Part shown: positions 6,296 through 10,848 of the stretch, in pieces
Position numbering within the stretch: the first letter of the stretch is position 1
Layout: the number at the start of each line of letters is the position of its first letter
From: an uncultured Clostridia bacterium
Lineage (GTDB): Bacteria; Bacillota; Clostridia; TANB77; CAG-508
Length of the DNA: 10,848 nucleotides
Direction of reading: 5' to 3'
NCBI GenBank assembly: GCA_934148985.1
Contig: CAKPDO010000045.1
Span: 1-10,848, forward strand
Translations under genes and position numbers: made by a program
The notes under the pieces: generated by a model
What the model saw: the letters and a program-made list of their open reading frames with translations, nothing else
Databases searched by the model: none
What the model was told of the DNA's origin: nothing

Positions 6296-7531
6296 TTAAT
6301 CTGCAATATATTCTATTGTTTTTACTAATCCCTCTATATTGTCTATATCTGTAATTTTTGTGTCTAATGTTATATTACACATTTCATGTAATACGTATCC
6401 ATAATTAGATTCCAAGTGATATCCCATACCTAAAAACGTTTCTGTTTGACTATTTACATTTAATTTTATTGGATATACTGAATTTTCATAATTATACTCA
6501 ACTATTATATAACCATTTCCATCACTGTCAACATTTATTTCTTCAATAGACATTCCATCAATTCTATATGTGTCTTTTAAGTACCTTTGAGCTTCTTCTT
6601 TAGCTCTTTCATCTACTTGATAATCTGAATTTTTTATTACTTGCTCATTACTAATATTTTCATCTTTTTCCAAATATATACAATTTATATTTACTACATT
6701 GCTTACCATAAGGACATTTACCACATAATCATATCGTTGTGTATTGCCTAATTTGTATTTTATATTACCAACATTTTGCTTTATGTCATTTATATCATAT
6801 TTTGAAACTGTTATTATTACCTTTTCTGCATCAAAATCAACATTTTTCATTTCTGAATTTGCCATAAAATTTAGTTCTAATAGCGTATTTTGATAATCTT
6901 GTTCAGATGTTATAATTTTTTGGAAAACCCCATTTTGATAAGTACCACTTTGTTTTAGTTCCATTCCTATGTATAGTGGAATTTCTTTTAATGTATTTAC
7001 TGATGTATAACTATTGCCTTTAATAAATTCATATTTTGTTAAATTTTTTGTTTGGCTATCTAATTTTTTCGTTAAGTCAGATACATTATCAAGTGTTGTT
7101 TTTATAACTTGTCCACTATCTGTAAACCTTCTTATTATTCCTATTTCTTTTTCTTCTAACATATATACATAGTTTTTACTTCTTGTATTATAGTCTAATT
7201 CTACGAAGCTTTCTTTATATTGAAGTTCTGCTATTTCGTTTTCTGAGTATACTTTTCCTTCTATTGGTTTATATGTTCTATTATATAATTCTGAATATAT
7301 TTTTGAGTATTCTGTTGTTCCTCTTAGCATTATATAATAGTTACCATTTTTGTTTTTATATATTATTCTATCTGGTTGCTCTAATGTTAGGTCTTGTCCT
7401 ACTTTTCCTAGTTCTTCGTTTTCTTCTAGTTCTTGCTTTTTTTCTACTTGGTATATGGCAAATATTATTAGTGCTAAGATTGATAGTAATATTATGCATT
7501 TTGAGATTGTTTTTAATTTTTTTATTTTCAC
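6296..7531 (-). CDS. Membrane-anchored extracytoplasmic protein of unknown function
   Basis: I do not recognise this 411-residue protein. It has a short basic N terminus (KIKKLK), one hydrophobic segment at about residues 11-29, then a polar, Asn/Asp/Tyr-rich region of about 380 residues. That looks like a signal anchor with the body outside the cell. There is no lipobox cysteine and no catalytic motif. The segment near EEAQRYLKDTYRIDGMSIEE, followed by GNGYIIVEYNYE, recalls PepSY-like alpha-beta units, but this is weak. GTG at 7531 is chosen because AAAGGAG lies 8 nt before it. The in-frame ATG at 7549 would place that SD inside the coding region and has only a poor site of its own. It is followed after 9 nt by the DUF6688-like gene and preceded after 35 nt by toxN, with no terminator in between. 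Confidence 0.8.
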   Translation of the reverse strand: MKIKKLKTISKCIILLSILALIIFAIYQVEKKQELEENEELGKVGQDLTLEQPDRIIYKNKNGNYYIMLRGTTEYSKIYSELYNRTYKPIEGKVYSENEIAELQYKESFVELDYNTRSKNYVYMLEEKEIGIIRRFTDSGQVIKTTLDNVSDLTKKLDSQTKNLTKYEFIKGNSYTSVNTLKEIPLYIGMELKQSGTYQNGVFQKIITSEQDYQNTLLELNFMANSEMKNVDFDAEKVIITVSKYDINDIKQNVGNIKYKLGNTQRYDYVVNVLMVSNVVNINCIYLEKDENISNEQVIKNSDYQVDERAKEEAQRYLKDTYRIDGMSIEEINVDSDGNGYIIVEYNYENSVYPIKLNVNSQTETFLGMGYHLESNYGYVLHEMCNITLDTKITDIDNIEGLVKTIEYIAD

Positions 7532-7566
7532 TTTTTTATCTCCTTTCATTTGCTCTTTAACAAAAA

Positions 7567-8067
7567 TTATATATTATTCATTAAATTTATGTATCTTGTA
7601 CATTGTTCTTCTAGCTTTTTGAAATCACATATATTAAATTTTTCCCTTGTTTCTTTTTTCATTCCTAATTTATAAACCTCATTTGCTACTTTCTTTATCT
7701 TTTCCCTATTTATATTGCAATAATGTAGTTCTTTTCTTAACAAGATTTTATATTTTTCATCTTCCTTTGAAAAATCTTTTTGGTTTAAATATTCTATAGG
7801 GCAAGGAAACATAAATGAAAATCTTAAAGACGATATCGGTTTTAATTCCTTTGTGTTTTTATCTTTGTCCATAATTAAAAATACAGTATGAGCTTTTTTA
7901 TTATAAGATGATACTGGAGCAAAATAATTAAATTGGTTAATAGTAAGAACTATACCACAAAAAAATTTCTTATGATTTTCATAATTTATATTTGGAATTT
8001 TTTCATCTCCATTTTTTCTTAAAAAATCTATGTATTCGCTATCTACCTCGTAAAATTTTAATTTCAT
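7567..8067 (-). CDS. toxN: Type III TA toxin, ToxN/CptN/AbiQ-like endoribonuclease
   Basis: The 166-residue protein matches the ToxN/AbiQ family (PF13958) in length and layout. It has an N-terminal KLKFYEVDSEYIDFLR, then FFCGIVLTINQFNYFAPVSSYNKKAH, which corresponds to the ToxN active-site strand and loop. S53, S54 and K57 sit where ToxN has T52, S53 and K55. SSLRFSFMFPCP, then YKILLRKELHYCNINREKI, are also typical. ToxN enzymes cut A-rich sites in mRNA and in their own antitoxin RNA. They are held inactive in a protein-RNA ring or dimer by the processed repeats, and many act as phage abortive-infection systems. The repeat RNA and weak terminator required for such a locus lie directly upstream. 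The ATG at 8067 follows AAGGGTGAT. No broken motif is seen. The unit length and clostridial host suggest the CptIN subgroup, but this is tentative. Confidence 0.88.
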   Translation of the reverse strand: MKLKFYEVDSEYIDFLRKNGDEKIPNINYENHKKFFCGIVLTINQFNYFAPVSSYNKKAHTVFLIMDKDKNTKELKPISSLRFSFMFPCPIEYLNQKDFSKEDEKYKILLRKELHYCNINREKIKKVANEVYKLGMKKETREKFNICDFKKLEEQCTRYINLMNNI

Positions 8068-8087
8068 TTTTTCATCACCCTTATACT

Positions 8088-8120
8088 AAAATTGGGAGTT
8101 AAAATTTAATTTTAACCCCC
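8088..8120 (-). terminator. Weak intrinsic terminator between antitoxin RNA and toxN
   Basis: An 11-bp stem (8120-8110 with 8104-8094; GGGGGTTAAAA with TTTTAACTCCC, one G-U pair) has a 5-nt loop. It is followed by only AATTTT rather than a long T run. Type III loci need a leaky terminator here so that RNA is made in excess over toxin mRNA; position and weakness both fit. The toxN start codon is 27 bases downstream of the stem. Confidence 0.75.
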
Positions 8121-8133
8121 CTTAATTAAACTA

Positions 8134-8248
8134 CGCTTTTTATTTTTGAGCAAGCGCTTACTCGAATATATTGTTCGTCATTTTTTATGAGCTGCGAAAC
8201 GCTCGAATATATCGTTCGCCATTTTTATGAGTTGCGAAACACTCGAAT
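8134..8248 (-). repeat. Tandem antitoxin repeats, about 2.8 units of 40-41 nt
   Basis: Units on the minus strand are 8248-8209 (40 nt), 8208-8168 (41 nt) and 8167-8134 (34 nt, partial). Each opens ATTCGAG. Units 1 and 2 share GTTTCGCA, CTCATAAAAA and CGAAC and differ at a few bases. Two of those differences are paired changes in the hairpin stem (GAGT/ACTC against GAGC/GCTC). Unit 3 keeps the stem and 8-nt loop size but has a different loop sequence. There is no spacer, so this is not a CRISPR array. Confidence 0.9.
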
Positions 8249-8279
8249 TATTAAATAGCTATTCTTTATTAGTATATTA

Positions 8280-8308
8280 ATTATACTTTTTTTTATTCAT
8301 CCTGTCAA
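8280..8308 (-). promoter_or_regulatory. Consensus promoter of the type III TA locus
   Basis: On the minus strand TTGACA (8308-8303) and TATAAT (8285-8280) are separated by exactly 17 bp. Both boxes are perfect consensus, the strongest promoter in the window. It lies 32 bp upstream of the first antitoxin repeat. A strong constitutive promoter suits a short-lived RNA antitoxin that must be kept in excess. Confidence 0.93.
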
Positions 8309-8317
8309 TCTAAATTT

Positions 8318-8356
8318 TTAATTTTTCATAAATTTTTAATTTTTATGAAAAATTAA
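8318..8356 (-). terminator. AT-rich hairpin after ileS, possible terminator
   Basis: A perfect 15-bp inverted repeat (8356-8342 with 8332-8318; arm TTAATTTTTCATAAA) has a 9-nt loop. It lies 17 bases after the ileS stop codon and just before the type III TA promoter. The position suits an ileS terminator, but the stem has one G-C pair and the bases after it are mixed A and T rather than a T run, so termination may be weak. Confidence 0.45.
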
Positions 8357-8373
8357 GTTAATGTGATTATTTA

Positions 8374-10848
8374 CTATTTTACTACTTCAACAAAAACATT
8401 CAAATTTTCCCCATTAATAGGAGTTTGAACATAATCTTTTTCATCCACATCATACAAAATATCTTTAGCCAAAGTATCATGTTTAATAACATCTTCATAT
8501 TTCTTAACAACTGCTTCTAAAACTTCGTTTCCACCAACATAAAGATTAATATTATCCATAATCTCAAAACCGCTGTCTTTTCTCATATTTTGAACTTTAG
8601 ATAAAATTTCTCTTAAATATCCCTCTTCTCTTAATTCAGGTGTAATTTCAGTTTCAATAACAACACCAATTTCACCAGTTCCACTAAAAGCAAAACCATC
8701 TTTTCCTTGCATTGTTACTAATAGGTTGTCTTTTGATAAAGGTATTTGAACTTCACCTATTTCAATATATTCGATATTTCCAGCTTCAACCTTAGTTGCA
8801 AGTTCCATTTGGTTAAATTCTGCTATTTTTTGCTTAATTTGAGGTATAAGTTTTCCGTATTCTTTTCCAAGTACAGGAAGATTTGGCTTTATCTCAAAAT
8901 CAACATAATCTTTCATATCTGCACCTAAAACAACTTTTTTTACATTTAGTTCTTCTTTTACTATATCACTATAGTATTCTGGAAGATTTTTAACAGATAT
9001 AAGCATTTTAGATAATGGTTGTCTGTTTTTGATATTTACAGAATTTCTTGCACTTCTTCCAAGTTTTACTATTGTATAAGCTAGGTCCATTTCCTCTTCT
9101 AGTTTTTTATCAACTTCTGCTTCATTTACTTCTGGCCATGAACATAAATGGATACTTTCTTCCGCATCTCTATCTAATCCTACAACTAAGTTTTGGTAAA
9201 TTTCTTCAGTCATAAATGGGATAAATGGTGCTGAAATTTTGCTTAATGTAACTAGTACTCTGTATAATGTAACATAAGCTCCAATTTTATCATCAGTTAA
9301 TTCTGTTCCCCAGAATCTTTCACGATTTCTACGTACATACCAGTTAGAAAGTCTGTCTGTAAATGCTTCTATTTGATTTGCGCTTCCTGTTATGTCATAT
9401 TTTTCTAACTTCTCGTCTACTTCTTTTACTAATGTATTCAATTCAGAAATTATCCATTTGTCCATTACATTTTCTGATTTGAAATCTTTATAATTTAATG
9501 GATTGAATTTGTCTATTTCTGCATATAAAACATAGAATGAGTATACATTCCATAATGTTGCTAAAAATCCTCTTTGTGTTTCTTGTACATTTTCTAAAGA
9601 TAATCTTGTTGGTAGCCAAGGTGCTGAACATGTATAGAAATGCCAACGAGTTGCATCTGCTCCTACTGTATCTAATAGTAAAAATGGGTCTACTCCGTTT
9701 TTCTTAGATTTAGACATCTTTTGACCTTTGCCATCTAAAACATGTCCTAAAACTATACAGTTTTCAAATGGTGATCTTCCAAATAATGCAGTTCCAATTG
9801 CAGTTAAAGTATAGAACCATCCTCTTGTTTGGTCAACCGCTTCTGAAATAAATCCTGCTGGGAATTCTTTTTCAAATAGGTCTTTGTTTTCAAATGGATA
9901 ATGTAATTGTGCAAATGGCATTGAACCAGAGTCAAACCAGCAATCAATAACTTCTTTAAATCTTGTCATTTCCTTGCCACAATCTGGGCACTTTAAATGA
10001 ACATTATCTATATAAGGTTTATGTAGTTCTATATCGTCTGGGCAATTTACAGCCTTTTCTTTTAATTCTTCAATTGAACCAATACATTCTAGGTGTCCAC
10101 AGTCACATTTCCAAACTGGAAGTGGTGTTCCCCAATATCTGTCTCTTGAGATTCCCCAGTCAATAACATTCTCTAGGAATTTTCCAAATCTTCCTGTACG
10201 GATTGTATCTGGATACCAATTTACTTTATTGTTATTGGCAACTAGCTCATCTCTTAGGCTTGACATTTTTACAAACCAGCTTTCTTTTGGATAATAAAGA
10301 AGTGGTGTATCACATCTCCAACAATGTGGATATGAGTGTAGATGTTTTTCCTTAGAGAATAATTTATTTTGTTCATTTAACCATTTACAAATATCTTCAT
10401 TGCAATCTCTTACAAATCTTCCAGCCCAAGGTTCAACTTCTTTTACAAATTTTCCTGATTTATCTACTAAGTTTACAAATGCTATACCATTTTGTTTTGC
10501 AACTAAACTATCATCCTCACCATAAGCAGGTGCAATGTGTACAATTCCTGTACCATCTGTTAAAGTTACATAATCACCATGAATTACAACAAATGCTTTT
10601 CCATCTGGTTTTGCAAAAGGCATTAATTGTTCATATTCTGTTCCCAGTAATTCTTCACCTTTGAATTCTTTTACTAGTTCATATTCTTTATCTTTTAATA
10701 CAGCTGAAATTAAGTCTTTTGCTAAAATATAGTTTTCATATTTTGGTTCTTCCTCTGTTCCAGCATTTACTTTAACTTCTGCATATATATATGATTTATT
10801 TACACATAATGCTAAGTTTGATGGAAGTGTCCAAGGTGTTGTTGTCCA
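8374..10848 (-). CDS. ileS: Isoleucyl-tRNA synthetase, type 2 (eukaryote-like); N terminus outside window
   Basis: IleRS charges tRNA-Ile and edits valine. The 824 visible residues begin inside the CP1 editing domain, at TTTPWTLPSNLAL. Numbering from there: the editing motif HIAPAYGEDD is at 104-113, and cysteine pairs (CDC...C and CPDC) of a zinc site lie near 248-290. The class I KMSKS is at 377-381, then the anticodon-binding domain with LSNWYVRRNRERFW and a C-terminal domain. About 210-220 residues with the HIGH motif are missing beyond 10848. KMSKSKKNGVDP and CWFDSGSMPFAQLHYPFE match the eukaryote-like type 2 class, which includes mupirocin-tolerant enzymes, rather than the KMSKSLGN of B. 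subtilis type 1. The stop is TAG. The frame is open without interruption to the window edge; an internal ATG at 10623 is not the start. Confidence 0.96.
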   Translation of the reverse strand, partial: WTTTPWTLPSNLALCVNKSYIYAEVKVNAGTEEEPKYENYILAKDLISAVLKDKEYELVKEFKGEELLGTEYEQLMPFAKPDGKAFVVIHGDYVTLTDGTGIVHIAPAYGEDDSLVAKQNGIAFVNLVDKSGKFVKEVEPWAGRFVRDCNEDICKWLNEQNKLFSKEKHLHSYPHCWRCDTPLLYYPKESWFVKMSSLRDELVANNNKVNWYPDTIRTGRFGKFLENVIDWGISRDRYWGTPLPVWKCDCGHLECIGSIEELKEKAVNCPDDIELHKPYIDNVHLKCPDCGKEMTRFKEVIDCWFDSGSMPFAQLHYPFENKDLFEKEFPAGFISEAVDQTRGWFYTLTAIGTALFGRSPFENCIVLGHVLDGKGQKMSKSKKNGVDPFLLLDTVGADATRWHFYTCSAPWLPTRLSLENVQETQRGFLATLWNVYSFYVLYAEIDKFNPLNYKDFKSENVMDKWIISELNTLVKEVDEKLEKYDITGSANQIEAFTDRLSNWYVRRNRERFWGTELTDDKIGAYVTLYRVLVTLSKISAPFIPFMTEEIYQNLVVGLDRDAEESIHLCSWPEVNEAEVDKKLEEEMDLAYTIVKLGRSARNSVNIKNRQPLSKMLISVKNLPEYYSDIVKEELNVKKVVLGADMKDYVDFEIKPNLPVLGKEYGKLIPQIKQKIAEFNQMELATKVEAGNIEYIEIGEVQIPLSKDNLLVTMQGKDGFAFSGTGEIGVVIETEITPELREEGYLREILSKVQNMRKDSGFEIMDNINLYVGGNEVLEAVVKKYEDVIKHDTLAKDILYDVDEKDYVQTPINGENLNVFVEVVK

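Larger units (their letters stand above)
8088..8273 (-). ncRNA. Type III antitoxin RNA (ToxI/CptI-like)
   Basis: The expected transcript runs from about 7 nt after the -10 box to the weak terminator. It carries two full repeat units of 40 and 41 nt and a third, diverged unit of about 34 nt. In each, a GAGY...RCUC hairpin with an 8-nt loop can form. A loop segment can also pair with bases 3' of the hairpin across an A-rich linker, giving an H-type pseudoknot. By analogy the toxin would cut the A-rich linkers (AUAAAAAU) to release 40-41-nt inhibitors. Unit 1 is preceded by a leader containing the palindrome AATAGCTATT. Exact ends are predicted, not seen. Confidence 0.83.

Noticed and set aside
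7532..7549. ATG at 7549 as start of the membrane-anchored protein
   Set aside because: The AAAGGAG lies downstream of this ATG and 8 nt before the GTG at 7531, which is the better start.
8134..8248. Tandem repeats as a CRISPR array
   Set aside because: The 40-41-nt units abut with no unique spacers, and no cas gene is near. A ToxN-like gene and a weak terminator follow, so an antitoxin RNA explains them.
8249..8272. AATAGCTATT palindrome as an operator
   Set aside because: It lies in the predicted antitoxin leader after the -10. Ten AT-rich bases can arise by chance, and type III loci are not known to use a DNA-binding repressor.
8374..10623. ATG at 10623 as the ileS start
   Set aside because: The frame stays open to 10848 and the upstream residues (TTTPWTLPSNLAL) are conserved IleRS sequence, so the gene runs off the window.

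Overview
The window is a very AT-rich, low-GC Firmicutes chromosome segment. Clostridia-type codon use, strong AGGAGG-like Shine-Dalgarno sites, a eukaryote-like (type 2) isoleucyl-tRNA synthetase and a miaB-to-mutS gene order all point to a clostridial, probably gut-associated, bacterium. Every supported gene lies on the minus strand, so transcription runs from high to low coordinates. No mobile-element gene, tRNA, rRNA or CRISPR array was seen.

Layout in transcription order. (1) 10848-8374: 3' four-fifths of ileS. (2) 8356-8318: an AT-rich hairpin after ileS. (3) 8308-7567: a type III toxin-antitoxin (TA) locus of the ToxIN/CptIN kind. It has a consensus promoter, a small RNA of about 2.8 tandem 40-41-nt units that can each fold as a pseudoknot, a weak intrinsic terminator, and a ToxN-like endoribonuclease gene. 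(4) 7531-3414: four closely spaced genes (a membrane-anchored protein of unknown function, a DUF6688-like membrane protein, a NagZ-type GH3 beta-N-acetylhexosaminidase and a HAD hydrolase). No terminator separates them from toxN. (5) 3396-2782: a yefM-yoeB type II TA operon with its own promoter, three GTAC operator boxes spaced exactly 12 bp, and a strong terminator. (6) 2741-1: a miaB operon. MiaB is fused in frame at its C terminus to a minimal nucleotidyltransferase (MNT). The next gene is a HEPN-fold HI0074-family partner carrying RX4HXY, and it is followed by mutS, which runs off the window.

Two points stand out. First, the MNT half of an MNT/HEPN two-component module (a type VII-like TA in characterised relatives) has become part of the tRNA-modifying enzyme MiaB, while the HEPN half remains a separate gene read by translational coupling. 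The join looks like a former gene boundary: an SD-like AAGGGAG sits 5 nt before an ATT where a free-standing MNT would have its ATG. Second, the type III antitoxin RNA shows internal covariation. Its third unit has changed sequence, but both predicted pseudoknot stems can still pair. Three unrelated RNA-targeting toxin systems therefore lie within about 7.7 kb among housekeeping genes for tRNA charging, tRNA modification and mismatch repair. All functions are inferred from sequence patterns; no searches or folding calculations were run.
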